Origin: Peribacillus frigoritolerans
Lineage (GTDB): Bacteria; Bacillota; Bacilli; Bacillales; DSM-1321
DNA length: 64,000 bases
Reading direction: 5' to 3'
Assembly (NCBI RefSeq): GCF_030676415.1
Contig: NZ_JAUUTW010000003.1
Location: 274,066 to 338,065, forward strand
Under the pieces are notes generated by a model that was not told the origin of the DNA, did not search any database, and worked only from the letters and a program-made list of their open reading frames with translations. The first letter of the stretch is position 1. Each line of letters starts with the position of its first letter. Both the position numbers and the translations under genes were made by a program. Of this stretch, positions 7,029 to 16,578 are shown one piece after another.

Positions 7029-8079
7029 TGAGTTCCCCTCCTTTTTTTCGTTGATTTTCAAAGAAGAAGCCAAAACCGATAAGCATGATTCCACCGATGA
7101 TGAATGTAAGCGATTTTGGCAGGAAGTCAAAGGAGTAGATATAATATCTGAAAATCAATGCACATATTATCACGATGCTGGTCAAACTGCCTTTAAGAAT
7201 GAGATAAAGCAGGAAAACGAAATAAGCTAAAGGAAACCAGATTGAAAAATCAAAGGTAAGGAAGAGTGCGGTAATACCATGTAAGATATGCCCTTGGATG
7301 TGTGTGATATTTTGTAATTTGGCTCTTACCGGAATATAGGCAAGCACGATTCCCAGTACAAACAGAATGGAAAGCACAATCGTATTCGAATTTTCAAAAC
7401 CGGACTTCGGCACGAATTCCATTAGAAATAAGGCAATTGTATTGATGGCTAAAGCGTTAATGAAAAAGGTCAGATATTTTGGGTAATCGAATTTCTTTAA
7501 CAAAATGTATAAAGCCGGTAGAAATACAAGAATGGCAAGCGGATAAGATGTTTCATCAACGAATATACTTCCGTTCATATAAATGAAAAGCAGGAAAGAT
7601 GTAAAAAGGATGATAAAGACATCCTTCAAATAGTATCCAATGAATACCGTTCCTATCGCCCATAATAAAAAGGAACTGTTGAAATTGATGCTAATGTTAA
7701 ACATCTGCTCGATTAGAAAAATCCCTGCACCAAAGATCAGAATACCTGCATAATGCAGACTTCGTGACGTTTTGGGAAAGCGTACCTGCACCTTCACGCC
7801 AGCAAAGTTCACTCCGATGAGGCATGCAATGATAAGCAGGAATTTAACCGCTTTACTTAAATAGATCCAGTTACTGGCTACGAAGGTCAATACGCCTAAA
7901 CCTAAAAGAAGTGCCCCAATGGATAATAGAATAGTGATGAAGCTCAAATTACCTTTTACATCATAGGAACCTAACATCCTCACTTTCTCTTGCTGGGAGA
8001 TGACTCCTTCCTTTTCAAGGTAATTAAATTCATGTTCAAGAAACTCGAATTGCTTTTTTGTTATTTCTTTATTGGCCAA
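7021..8079 (-). CDS. DUF2157 polytopic membrane protein
   Basis: 352 residues. The cytoplasmic N-terminus (KKQFEFLEHEFNYLEKEGVI, then the MLGSYDV segment) is the DUF2157 signature, a predicted helical region before about ten membrane spans. The family has no proven function. TTG 8079 is chosen as start because GGGGGAG lies five bases before it; a GTG six codons upstream is in the same frame. It is the first gene of a two-gene unit with the GDYXXLXY protein and is divergent from the PadR gene, the likely regulator. Confidence 0.8.
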   Translation of the reverse strand: MANKEITKKQFEFLEHEFNYLEKEGVISQQEKVRMLGSYDVKGNLSFITILLSIGALLLGLGVLTFVASNWIYLSKAVKFLLIIACLIGVNFAGVKVQVRFPKTSRSLHYAGILIFGAGIFLIEQMFNISINFNSSFLLWAIGTVFIGYYLKDVFIILFTSFLLFIYMNGSIFVDETSYPLAILVFLPALYILLKKFDYPKYLTFFINALAINTIALFLMEFVPKSGFENSNTIVLSILFVLGIVLAYIPVRAKLQNITHIQGHILHGITALFLTFDFSIWFPLAYFVFLLYLILKGSLTSIVIICALIFRYYIYSFDFLPKSLTFIIGGIMLIGFGFFFENQRKKGGELNE

Positions 8080-8224
8080 AGTAACTCCCCCTTCCACATT
8101 TTACTATTATACATCGTATTCTTTTGCAGCTTTGAATATAATGTTAATTTTCTTCTACCCTTATTGGAATGCATGTAAGACCAAAAAAACATTTTCAGTA
8201 CCTTGCAATGAACAGTACCATGTG

Positions 8225-8237
8225 GTAAATTATTTAC
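8225..8237. promoter_or_regulatory. Candidate PadR operator
   Basis: GTAAAT-T-ATTTAC is a perfect 6-bp inverted repeat in the 233-bp divergent region between the DUF2157 gene and padR. PadR-family repressors commonly bind AT-rich dyads in their own promoter regions. The assignment is inference. Confidence 0.4.
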
Positions 8238-8312
8238 ATAAGATGTATTGTTCGGTGTTCAGTACTGTTTATTGAACTATACTAAAAGACTCTTGGAAGG
8301 AGTGATGGTGCT

Positions 8313-8639
8313 ATGAATGTACAATTTAAGAAAGGTGTCCTGGAACTATGTGTCCTGGTCTTATTGGATAAGCAGGATCGCTATGGCTATGAACTTGTAC
8401 AGAAGATTTCGGATCAAATTGAAATATCGGAAGGGTCTGTATATCCACTTTTACGACGATTGACGAAGGAAGAGTATTTTACGACTTATTTGCAGGAATC
8501 AACAGAAGGGCCTCCACGCAAGTATTATAAGTTAACCGACAAAGGCCGGAGATACCTTCAAGAGCTGCTGTTGGAATGGAATGAATTTTCGAATGGGGTC
8601 AACCAATTAATCAAGGAAGGTGTGAACCGATTAGTTTGA
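8313..8639 (+). CDS. PadR-family transcriptional regulator
   Basis: 108 residues, the small (PadR-s1) type. The winged helix spans about residues 8-85 ([20 protein letters not shown], then [33 protein letters not shown]), with a short C-terminal dimerisation helix. These proteins repress nearby membrane-protein or efflux genes and release DNA on binding a small ligand. Divergent from the DUF2157/GDYXXLXY pair, which it probably controls, and upstream of an MFS pump that has its own unit after a terminator. AAGGAG precedes the ATG. Confidence 0.9.
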   Translation: MNVQFKKGVLELCVLVLLDKQDRYGYELVQKISDQIEISEGSVYPLLRRLTKEEYFTTYLQESTEGPPRKYYKLTDKGRRYLQELLLEWNEFSNGVNQLIKEGVNRLV

Positions 8640-8701
8640 ATACGGAAGGTAAGTGGACGGAAATGATCATGTCAGCTTTTCATTATGAATGTTAAAGGAG
8701 G

Positions 8702-8730
8702 AGCCCGGTGTCATACTGGGCTTTTATTTA
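8702..8730 (+). terminator. Terminator of padR
   Basis: AGCCC / GGGCT with an inner GGT/ACT extension, followed by TTTTATTTA. Confidence 0.75.
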
Positions 8731-8827
8731 TATATATATATTTAGGTACACGAAATAAATCATTCGCTTATTTTAACCAATTTTAGTAAACTGGCAATGA
8801 CTATTATAAATTAGAAGGTGAAGGGAT

Positions 8828-10024
8828 ATGAGGGAAACCTTAGTGGATGAACGGGTAAGAGGGACTGATAAAATCTGGACACGTGATTTCATCATGATCT
8901 GTTTGGCAAATATGTGCATCTTCATGGGATTTCAAATGACGATGCCGACTCTCCCGCTGTTTGTAGAACAGCTTGGCGGTGATGACCGCCTTGTGGGGGC
9001 TGTCCTTGGAATCTTCACTTTTTCGGCCTTGCTTGTTCGGCCAATTGCCGGCAGGTTATTGGAGACAAAGGGAAGGCGCATCGTTTTTCTTGCCGGGTTA
9101 GCCATTTTTGCATTGTCAGTGGGTTCCTTCGGTTTTATGGGGAGCATCGGTTTGTTATTCATGATGCGGATTGTACAGGGCGTCGGCTGGGGGTTTTCTT
9201 CAACGGCTTCAGGAACGATTGCTTCCGATATAATCCCTGCGAAACGGCGTGGTGAGGGGATGGGGTATTACGGATTATCGGGTAACTTAGCACTGGCATT
9301 CGGGCCATCATTGGGTCTTTTTCTAGTTACGGTCCTTCCTTTTCAAGAGTTGTTTTTGATCTGCTCATTATTAGGATTGTTTGCCATCATTGCAGCATCA
9401 CTTATTCGGCATCAAAAAGTGGAAAGTGATCCTCCGGCGGCTGTCAGAGCCAAAAGGTTTGATATATATGAAAAAAGTGCCCTTCAGCCATCTTTGCTCA
9501 TTTTCTTCATCTCGGTTACATTCGGTGGAATTGCAACCTTCCTTCCCCTGTATACAGCGGAAAAAGGTGTAGATGGGATTCAGTGGTACTTTTTAGTATA
9601 TGCAATGGCTCTCATGGTCACGAGATTATTCGCGGGTCGATTATATGACCGAAGGGGACATCGAGCCATATTCGTGCCTTCAACAGTACTCATCATGGCT
9701 GGGATGCTGCTGCTTGCGTGGATGCCGAGTGAAGCGGTCCTTTACATTGCGGCAGTGCTTTATGGATTTGGATTCGGTTCTGTCCAGCCGGCGCTGCAGG
9801 CATGGTCGATTGAAAAGACGGCACCCAATCGGAAGGCGATGGCGAATGCAACATACTTTTCATTTTTCGATCTTGGAGTGGGCATAGGTGCCATCATGTT
9901 CGGGCAGATAGGCTTCCTCTTCGGCTATAGGAGCATCTATATCACGGCAGCCGCTTCGATTTTCATTTCAATGATCGTTTATTTATGCATTATCAGGAGC
10001 GAGGATAAAGTAAAATCAATATAA
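8828..10024 (+). CDS. MFS (DHA1-type) efflux transporter
   Basis: 398 residues with twelve predicted membrane spans in two halves. The loop between TM2 and TM3 carries the MFS motif (AGRLLETKGRR, about residues 74-84), repeated as AGRLYDRRGHR in the second half. The Pro/Gly-rich TM5 region reads GLSGNLALAFGPSLG, the drug-antiporter motif C. Such proteins export small hydrophobic compounds or sugars by proton antiport; the substrate is unknown. GAAGG lies seven bases before the ATG. Monocistronic, with a terminator at 10032. Confidence 0.9.
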   Translation: MRETLVDERVRGTDKIWTRDFIMICLANMCIFMGFQMTMPTLPLFVEQLGGDDRLVGAVLGIFTFSALLVRPIAGRLLETKGRRIVFLAGLAIFALSVGSFGFMGSIGLLFMMRIVQGVGWGFSSTASGTIASDIIPAKRRGEGMGYYGLSGNLALAFGPSLGLFLVTVLPFQELFLICSLLGLFAIIAASLIRHQKVESDPPAAVRAKRFDIYEKSALQPSLLIFFISVTFGGIATFLPLYTAEKGVDGIQWYFLVYAMALMVTRLFAGRLYDRRGHRAIFVPSTVLIMAGMLLLAWMPSEAVLYIAAVLYGFGFGSVQPALQAWSIEKTAPNRKAMANATYFSFFDLGVGIGAIMFGQIGFLFGYRSIYITAAASIFISMIVYLCIIRSEDKVKSI

Positions 10025-10031
10025 AGACGTT

Positions 10032-10062
10032 GAATGGCTTCGATGGAAGTCATTCTTTTTTT
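10032..10062 (+). terminator. Terminator of the MFS gene
   Basis: GAATG-G-CTTC / GAAG-T-CATTC around GATG, followed by seven T. Confidence 0.9.
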
Positions 10063-10205
10063 GAGTCAGGAGGAACACCACTGGAATCGTTGTTTCATCA
10101 GTGTATTATCCTAAATATTTAAAAGATGGAAAAACTTTGTTATTATCGAAAAGAGAATGTACATAAGATGATAGAAGGTCTATATGAAGGAAGGGGAATC
10201 TTGGG

Positions 10206-13200
10206 ATGAATGATTCTTCAAACGAAGAAATGACATTAGAAAGAAGGAAGCGTATTTTCCAAGAAGAGCTGGATGTTTTATGGGAAAGGCGGCTCATCCC
10301 TAAATCAGAATATATCCGGATTAGCAGGGCATACAATCGGCATTTCCAATTAGCCCTCCATAAACAAAAGCGCTTAGAGCATGAAAAAAAGAAATCCAGC
10401 CAAGGACATGAAACAATTATCGGTGAAAGTGCCGAGATGAAGGTTCAAGATAGCCTGATTGAAGAATCTTCATTGAAATCACGGGAATCTGGTAAATTGA
10501 AAGAATCGATAATGAAAGATGAGAATGCCGGGTATGATCCTATTGAATCCGTTTTGGAGGATAGTCTTGAACCTGTCAACGAGATCACTGATAGGAAACC
10601 GGTTATTCAACAGCAGGCCATCAAGCGGGAGAAACCGGCAAAACCGGCAAAACCGAAGAAAACACCTGAGCAAATCAGGGAACGGAATATCTCTGTCATT
10701 CTGCTCACTGGGGTCATATTGCTTCTGTTTGGCGGGTTGATATTAGCAACCACTTCATGGGGGAATCTGAATGCGGTCCTGAAAGTTTTCTTCATTGGAA
10801 TGGTATCCGTCATTTTTGCAGGGATGGCCTTCATCGCTTCGAAGCTGAAAATTAAACAGACCGCCTTTGCATTTCTGACGCTAGCGGGTTTATTCATTCC
10901 GATTACAATTTTATCAGCTTCATATTATCGGATTTTTGGAGATTACCTTTCACTTAATGGTGGTGGACGGGGGCTTCTGGGGTTTCTTGGGGGATTACTT
11001 TGCTTAGCCATTTATTGTAAGATTGCTGACTACTTTAAGTCGAAAATATTCATTTTCATTTCAATATTCACGTTTGGCATTACCTGCTATTTCGGATTGG
11101 CTTTTGTGACGCCGACTATCGAGTGGATGTTTTTGGCGATTGGCATACTTAATTTAATACTATTATGGAATATTGAGCAATTGAAAAATCAAAAAGCATT
11201 AACGTTATTCAAACCATACATTTTTCAATTCATCCAGTTTAAGATCATCGTGGAAGCCTTTGTGATCCTGACGTTATTTTCAAGTAACTTGGAGTATTCG
11301 CTAACGTTGATGGTCTTTTCTGTTTTGTTTTTAATTTTTTCGGTCAAATTCCAAAAAAAATATTATGAAATGGCTTTTAGCGCCGTTTTCACGTATGGAT
11401 ATATCCATTTTATTTTTAACTCATTTTTAAGTGAGTATATGATCATTGCTTTTGCATTTGTACCAATCATTTTTACTGTGCTATCGAAATATCTGGCTAA
11501 ATCCAAAATGACTAAGCTTTCCAAGAACTTCATGTTCACCAGTTTGATTGAGAGCGGGATCGTTTTCTTATATAGTAACGCGATGGTGTACCAGGAGAAC
11601 TATGCGCAAATATTCATCGCGCTCATGATAGTATCCGCTCAGCTTGTCCATGTTTCCCTTCATTCGAGGAATTCAAGCTTCACGTACCCTGCTGTTGTTG
11701 TTTTCGACTTAGCGTTCCTATATCTTTTCTTTGCCTTGCCCGTCTCTTTTTCTACCATTTTAAATCTGTTTTTTGTTGTTCAGGTCATTCAATATCTTGG
11801 AGTATATTTATATAACCGTCACCCAAGGTACAGCCTGTTTAAGAAGAGTATCTTACTTATCTCCCCAATGATCATGTTAGTGATACTGACCAGTAAATTC
11901 AGCGAAATGGATTGGCTTGCAGTTAGTGCAGCGCTCGCCATGATCTCTTGGCTTTTTTTCATCACATATATAAAAGACGAATCAAAGCATATGAAGGAAA
12001 ACGCCATATACGGATTTCCAATCACTTTCGTACTGGCTTTGATTGCTTTCTATCCATATTTGATGGAGAGTTTAGAGTGGGTCCGATCAAATATAATGCT
12101 CAGCGTCTATTTAATGGGGGTTTCACTGATTTCCATCGGTGCAGCTTACACATTTAAAAAGGGATATCATAAATTCTTCCCTGTTTTTGCATATAGCGGA
12201 CAGATTCTCTCCTTCCTTTCCTTGATATCGATTCCATTCGATTCACTTAATCCTTTGGAGGCAAGCGGAGTCATTGCCATAGCTACTGCAATAAATGGCT
12301 GGTCCGTCCATATACATCGGAAGCACATATTCTGGGTGCCTGTCGTGATTACAAGTGCCGGCCTATATGCTTCACTATACGATGTTTTTGATTTTGGTTT
12401 AATGGTGTTGAAGATTGCGTTTGTTCTGCTAGGTCCTATTATCTTTTTCCTTTTAGGAGAATGGCTTGGGAAATATTCAAAAAGTGGGAAATTGTACTTC
12501 CAATATGCTAGTCACCTTGCCAATTTACTGGCGATTCCCGTTGGATATTTGCTTATAGTCCATACGGAAAGTTCACCGTTCCTATATGTTTCACAACTGA
12601 TGATTTATATTTTGAGTGCTTTAAGGGCACATGTGAAATGGGAAAAATACGTTTATACGTACCTGGGATTTTCGACCCTTTTCCTGCAGGTACATTTATT
12701 TTTTGCAAACATGGGGCAAATGGCATTCATTACATCAATATGCATGATGATAACAGCAGGACTCATAACCATTCTGTGGACGGTTTCCAATAAGAATTGG
12801 AAAGGCATCATGGAGTATTATCTTATTCCAATCATTCATTTAGGAATAAGCATATCCATATTGGAAATGGCAATCCGGGATTTTCCGCTTAACAGGGAAT
12901 TGGTCTGGGTAGGAGTGATGACTGTACAGTTCTTGTTTGCCTGGTATCTGCTCATGAAAAGGAATTGGCGGAACTATGTGGTGGTTCCTCTAAGCTTGGC
13001 GTTCATCTTCTATAATATGTATGTAAATACATTACCTTTGGTTATGGCGATTATCGTATTGCTTGTATGTATGGCTGTGATGGTGATGGCTAGCAGACGC
13101 CATTTCAAAGGATTGGTCGACCAAGAGGGAACGAAGAGAGTCATTGATTATTATCGGATTTTTGGCTTGTTATATCTGTGTACTCTGAATCTGGAAGTGT

Positions 13201-14876
13201 TTGTAAGCGATACAGGTTCTGCGATTTTGGGGATTTTCGTTACCCTGCTGTTGCCTAGCTACTTCATCCTTATGGGAAGATTCACGATCTATAAGAAAGA
13301 AAAAAGCATTTACTCGGGAATAGCGGCCATCATCGGCCTTTTCCCGTTCATAAATATCATAGACTTTGCCCATACACTCCCAATCGTCACGAGTTTGGCA
13401 GTTCTTTTTGGCTGTATGGGAGGAATGTTGTTGTTAAGCAGGCTGTATTCCAGCGGGTTACTCAAGAAAAATGGATCAGGCATCATCAACTTTGATCCTT
13501 TCAGGATCTATGGTTTATTCTTTTTGATCGATATGAATGTGGAGGTTTTTAATGATACTAAACAACAGTTACTCCAAGTCTTTGTATCGCTTCTGTTAAC
13601 CGCTTATTTCATTTTCCTGAGAAGCTTAACAGCTGAAAAGCTAGAAAGGAAAATCTATGCCAATATTGCTGCACTAGTCAGTCTGTATCCCTTCCTAATC
13701 ATTGTCGGGTATGCCGACAGCCTATCGATTGTAATGGAATTGATGTTCCTTTTCGGCTGTATGTCAGGGATGCTGCTTTTAAGCCGGCGTTATTTCGATG
13801 GCTTAATCAAAAAGGAAGAAACAGGTATTACCATTGATGCATACAGGATATATGGCCTGTTGTTTTTACTAGCCATGAATAGGGGAATTCCTGTAACTGA
13901 AACATCAAGCCAGTTACTCCAGGTTTTCGTCTCGCTCTTGATCACAGTTTACTTCATATTGATTGGAAGTTTCACAAAGGATGTAAAAGAAAAGGGCATC
14001 TACGTTTGGCTGACGGGAATTCTCAGTTTGTATCCGTATTGGACCATTATCATGTACGCGGACACATTACAGCCTTTCGTTGGAGCGGCAGTCCTTTTTG
14101 GGTGTACGGCCATAATGGTACTGTTAAGCAGGAAATTCTTTACAGGCTTGCTTGATAAAGGCCCGGCAGGACTTCAATTGGATTTTTACAGAGTCTATGG
14201 TCTGCTTTTTCTTCTTGCCATGAACATGGATGTTTTGACGGGGGGACCGGCACATTTCATTTTGGGAATCTTCGTGGCACTTCTGATTCCGGCCTATTTC
14301 ATTTTGATGAGAAGCTCGACTACAGGCATGTTGGAAAGAAAATGCCAGTTGGCTGCAGCGATATTGTTCAGCCTATATCCGTATTGGGTCATTGTCGATC
14401 GGCTCACGATATCTCCTGTACTTGAGGAGGAGGTGAATATTCTGCCGCTGTTCATTGTCAGCACCACACTGCTGAGGAAAATCTTTGTTAAAGGCAAAAT
14501 CACACAATATATCGAGAGTGGTATTGTTTTCCTTTTGTTTTTAGCCTTGATCATTGATGCAATGGCAGGCAACACCTTATATGATGCACTCATTATCGGA
14601 ACGGTGTCATTGGCAGCAATGCTCTTTGGATTCATGATGAAATACAAATCCTATTTCATCGCTGGAACTGGGACCATTTTATTCAATGTCTATATGAATA
14701 CCAATTCGATGTGGGGCGAGATGCCATGGTGGCTGTATTTAATCATCGGCGGAGGGCTGCTTATCGGAATTGCATCTTTCTTTGAATGGAAAAAACAAAA
14801 AGACAACAGGACATCGAAGGAGGTTCTTGAGAAAAATAAACAAAGGATCAAGAATTGGTTCAATCGGTGGAATTAA
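10206..14876 (+). CDS. Giant polytopic membrane protein (1556 residues)
   Basis: Residues 1-155 form a charged cytoplasmic region with an alpha-helical start (ERRKRIFQEELDVLWERRLI), which resembles the DUF2157 N-terminus. A basic Pro/Lys-rich linker (KREKPAKPAKPKKTPEQIRE) follows. The rest is almost entirely membrane spans, probably over forty. It resembles long SCO7613-like/DUF2157-type proteins whose role is unknown. From about residue 953 the protein is built of four tandem units of about 115 residues (see the repeat entry). The chain ends in a basic tail (KKQKDNRTSKEVLEK...NW). GAAGG stands before the ATG. Monocistronic. Function not assigned. Confidence 0.85.
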   Translation: MNDSSNEEMTLERRKRIFQEELDVLWERRLIPKSEYIRISRAYNRHFQLALHKQKRLEHEKKKSSQGHETIIGESAEMKVQDSLIEESSLKSRESGKLKESIMKDENAGYDPIESVLEDSLEPVNEITDRKPVIQQQAIKREKPAKPAKPKKTPEQIRERNISVILLTGVILLLFGGLILATTSWGNLNAVLKVFFIGMVSVIFAGMAFIASKLKIKQTAFAFLTLAGLFIPITILSASYYRIFGDYLSLNGGGRGLLGFLGGLLCLAIYCKIADYFKSKIFIFISIFTFGITCYFGLAFVTPTIEWMFLAIGILNLILLWNIEQLKNQKALTLFKPYIFQFIQFKIIVEAFVILTLFSSNLEYSLTLMVFSVLFLIFSVKFQKKYYEMAFSAVFTYGYIHFIFNSFLSEYMIIAFAFVPIIFTVLSKYLAKSKMTKLSKNFMFTSLIESGIVFLYSNAMVYQENYAQIFIALMIVSAQLVHVSLHSRNSSFTYPAVVVFDLAFLYLFFALPVSFSTILNLFFVVQVIQYLGVYLYNRHPRYSLFKKSILLISPMIMLVILTSKFSEMDWLAVSAALAMISWLFFITYIKDESKHMKENAIYGFPITFVLALIAFYPYLMESLEWVRSNIMLSVYLMGVSLISIGAAYTFKKGYHKFFPVFAYSGQILSFLSLISIPFDSLNPLEASGVIAIATAINGWSVHIHRKHIFWVPVVITSAGLYASLYDVFDFGLMVLKIAFVLLGPIIFFLLGEWLGKYSKSGKLYFQYASHLANLLAIPVGYLLIVHTESSPFLYVSQLMIYILSALRAHVKWEKYVYTYLGFSTLFLQVHLFFANMGQMAFITSICMMITAGLITILWTVSNKNWKGIMEYYLIPIIHLGISISILEMAIRDFPLNRELVWVGVMTVQFLFAWYLLMKRNWRNYVVVPLSLAFIFYNMYVNTLPLVMAIIVLLVCMAVMVMASRRHFKGLVDQEGTKRVIDYYRIFGLLYLCTLNLEVFVSDTGSAILGIFVTLLLPSYFILMGRFTIYKKEKSIYSGIAAIIGLFPFINIIDFAHTLPIVTSLAVLFGCMGGMLLLSRLYSSGLLKKNGSGIINFDPFRIYGLFFLIDMNVEVFNDTKQQLLQVFVSLLLTAYFIFLRSLTAEKLERKIYANIAALVSLYPFLIIVGYADSLSIVMELMFLFGCMSGMLLLSRRYFDGLIKKEETGITIDAYRIYGLLFLLAMNRGIPVTETSSQLLQVFVSLLITVYFILIGSFTKDVKEKGIYVWLTGILSLYPYWTIIMYADTLQPFVGAAVLFGCTAIMVLLSRKFFTGLLDKGPAGLQLDFYRVYGLLFLLAMNMDVLTGGPAHFILGIFVALLIPAYFILMRSSTTGMLERKCQLAAAILFSLYPYWVIVDRLTISPVLEEEVNILPLFIVSTTLLRKIFVKGKITQYIESGIVFLLFLALIIDAMAGNTLYDALIIGTVSLAAMLFGFMMKYKSYFIAGTGTILFNVYMNTNSMWGEMPWWLYLIIGGGLLIGIASFFEWKKQKDNRTSKEVLEKNKQRIKNWFNRWN
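13062..14438 (+). repeat. Four-copy 115-residue tandem repeat inside the giant membrane protein
   Basis: Units start at residues 953, 1067, 1182 and 1297, spaced 114, 115 and 115. Each holds a start like LFGCxxxMxLLSRxxFxGL, then D-x-Y-R-I-Y-G-L-L-F-L-L-x-M-N, then LLQVFVSLLxxxYFI, and ends SLYPxxxIxxYAD. Unit 1 is the most diverged; units 2-4 share many identical residues. A degenerate fifth start (LPLFIVSTTLLRKIF) follows unit 4. This is direct internal duplication. Confidence 0.85.
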
Positions 14877-14954
14877 TAAATCGTTAATTCACTGTATGGT
14901 TAATGAAGAAGATGCAGGGACATTAAAGAGGCGTAATGGATATTGGAGCAAAGT

Positions 14955-14985
14955 AAAAAACGCTTGGTTTTCCAAGCGTTTTTTT
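14955..14985. terminator. Bidirectional terminator
   Basis: AAAAAACGCTTGG / CCAAGCGTTTTTT with a four-base loop, between two convergent genes. Confidence 0.95.
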
Positions 14986-14990
14986 GATGC

Positions 14991-15917
14991 TCAAGACGAA
15001 CAAGAACTGCATGAAGAACAGCTGGAAGAGGAATCGGAACTGCTGTCATGGGAACTGTTATGACCACCATGATCGGCATAGCCAGATCCAGAGGAAACTG
15101 TGTTCGATTCATTCCCGAAAATATCTTTAAATTCGCTGTCAAAATCATCGGTGCTTGCATAAGTGAAATAGGCAGGAGCTGCGTAGTCCGTCTTGTCGTA
15201 CGTTTTCCGCCAATTCAATTCTGTCATGGGGCGATTTTCTTTAAATTGGGAAGTGAAAGATTCAAAGGTCCGTTCCGCTTGTATACTTGTCGGTTTCCGC
15301 ATATATTTCTCTTTTAACTGCTCCAGCTCCAACGTTTCAAAATCGCTGAGAAGCGCTTGCCCTTTATCATGTTTGAAAAATTTGCCCCATTTTTGAATGG
15401 AATGGGAGTCCACCGTAAATAGCTGTACATAGTAAAAGTCAAAAAGAGTGCACTCTTCGGGCTTGAAAACAGGTTCTGTATGAGGATGGTGCTGAATGGT
15501 CCTACCGATGAAAGCCTGGCAAAACTCATCATATTCCTGTCTATATTTCAGCATGATATGCCACAACTCATCGATGACTGAATTAAACATTTCAACTTTT
15601 CCAAACACTGCAGCCATAATCAAATAGCGTTTTAATTCACGCCAAGCCTGATTGACCTTTATCTGTGAGTCCCGTGGATGCTTCAGCCGGAATTCAGCAT
15701 TGACCTTTTCCATATAATTGAAATCCAGTGCTGTATTAAGCTGTTCTATCAATGATTCTGAAACGATTTCCGCTGCATGCAGATCTAAAGTTTCAGTATG
15801 GAATTTACGGAATTCATTTTGATAGCGTTCCAATTTAGCCGGTTCACTTAGCCCTTTAACGAAATTGACCAGGAAAACAGCAAAAATCGCCGCAAGAATG
15901 ACATAAAAGAAGGTCAT
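14991..15917 (-). CDS. Glycine-rich-domain-like (DUF1399-type) protein with a Ser/Cys tail
   Basis: 308 residues. A membrane anchor at residues 1-20 (TFFYVILAAIFAVFLVNFV) is followed by a helical domain. Its core, V-D-E-L-W-H-x-x-L...Y-x-x-F-C-x-x-x-x-G-x-x-x-x-H-H-P, is the hallmark of the glycine-rich-domain-like family. The protein ends in His, Ser, Asp and then SSCSSCSSCSS, a low-complexity Cys/Ser tail seen in some membrane proteins of bacilli and possibly metal-binding. Function unknown. ATG 15917 is chosen for GAGGAGTGG seven bases upstream; 47 codons of upstream open frame lack a start signal. Monocistronic. Confidence 0.7.
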   Translation of the reverse strand: MTFFYVILAAIFAVFLVNFVKGLSEPAKLERYQNEFRKFHTETLDLHAAEIVSESLIEQLNTALDFNYMEKVNAEFRLKHPRDSQIKVNQAWRELKRYLIMAAVFGKVEMFNSVIDELWHIMLKYRQEYDEFCQAFIGRTIQHHPHTEPVFKPEECTLFDFYYVQLFTVDSHSIQKWGKFFKHDKGQALLSDFETLELEQLKEKYMRKPTSIQAERTFESFTSQFKENRPMTELNWRKTYDKTDYAAPAYFTYASTDDFDSEFKDIFGNESNTVSSGSGYADHGGHNSSHDSSSDSSSSCSSCSSCSS

Positions 15918-16125
15918 TTTGTCCACTCCTCTTAATCTATAGATATAGTACTTTAACATTATCTTACATGTTATTGGAAGTGATTGTAAGTTATTGTTTT
16001 GAATTTCGGCCAAAATGGTCCATTGTCGGAAATCGATTAAGCTGTAAGGGATTTTCAATCAAATATCAAGCACTTCAAATAATGCCTCATATCTAGTATA
16101 GTTAGAGAGGAAAAGGGGTGAAGGC

Positions 16126-16356
16126 ATGTACTTGACAGTAAAAGAGACTGCGGAATATTTATCGATGCCGGAATCTTATATAGAAAGTTTGATCGTTCAA
16201 AATAAAATTCGCACCGTTCATGATGGTGAGCAGCATTTGATTTTTAAAGAGCAGTTCAATATGCATCTTGAACAGATGGAGAAATATAAAAAGCAATTAG
16301 CGGATTACTATAACGAACCCATCCCCGAAGATATCGATGTGAAGGATGAAGATTAG
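16126..16356 (+). CDS. Excisionase-like helix-turn-helix protein
   Basis: 76 residues. Residues 1-45 match the MerR-like/excisionase HTH (YLTVKETAEYLSMPESYIES, then a wing region KIRTVHDGEQHLIF). A helical acidic tail (EQMEKYKKQLADYY ... EDIDVKDED) follows. Such small proteins bind DNA and often act as excisionases or regulators. No integrase or att site is visible nearby, so a host regulatory role is more likely. AAGGGGTG stands eight bases before the ATG. A terminator begins at the stop codon. Divergent from the Ser/Cys-tail gene. Confidence 0.75.
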   Translation: MYLTVKETAEYLSMPESYIESLIVQNKIRTVHDGEQHLIFKEQFNMHLEQMEKYKKQLADYYNEPIPEDIDVKDED

Positions 16357-16384
16357 CATCTGCCCATTTGGCAGATGTTTTTTC
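16356..16384 (+). terminator. Terminator of the excisionase-like gene
   Basis: GCATCTGCC / GGCAGATG with a T6 tail, starting at the stop codon. Confidence 0.9.
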
Positions 16385-16578
16385 ATGCAGAAAGGGCTGT
16401 GGAATTAAGGATCGAATTTTCCCAAAAGGCCTTAACTACGTCTGCATCATGGGCCTTGCTGATCATTCAAATAATTTTGTTGTCAATGGAAGGTATTTGT
16501 AGTAGAATTCCTCAATTCCGTGTAAAATGAAAGGTAGAAGGAATTATCACGGCAGAATGGTAGTTAGGAGATAGGTAA

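Noticed and set aside
16126..16356. Excisionase of a mobile element
   Set aside because: No integrase, att repeat or other mobile gene was seen nearby; the HTH protein is better left as a generic small regulator.
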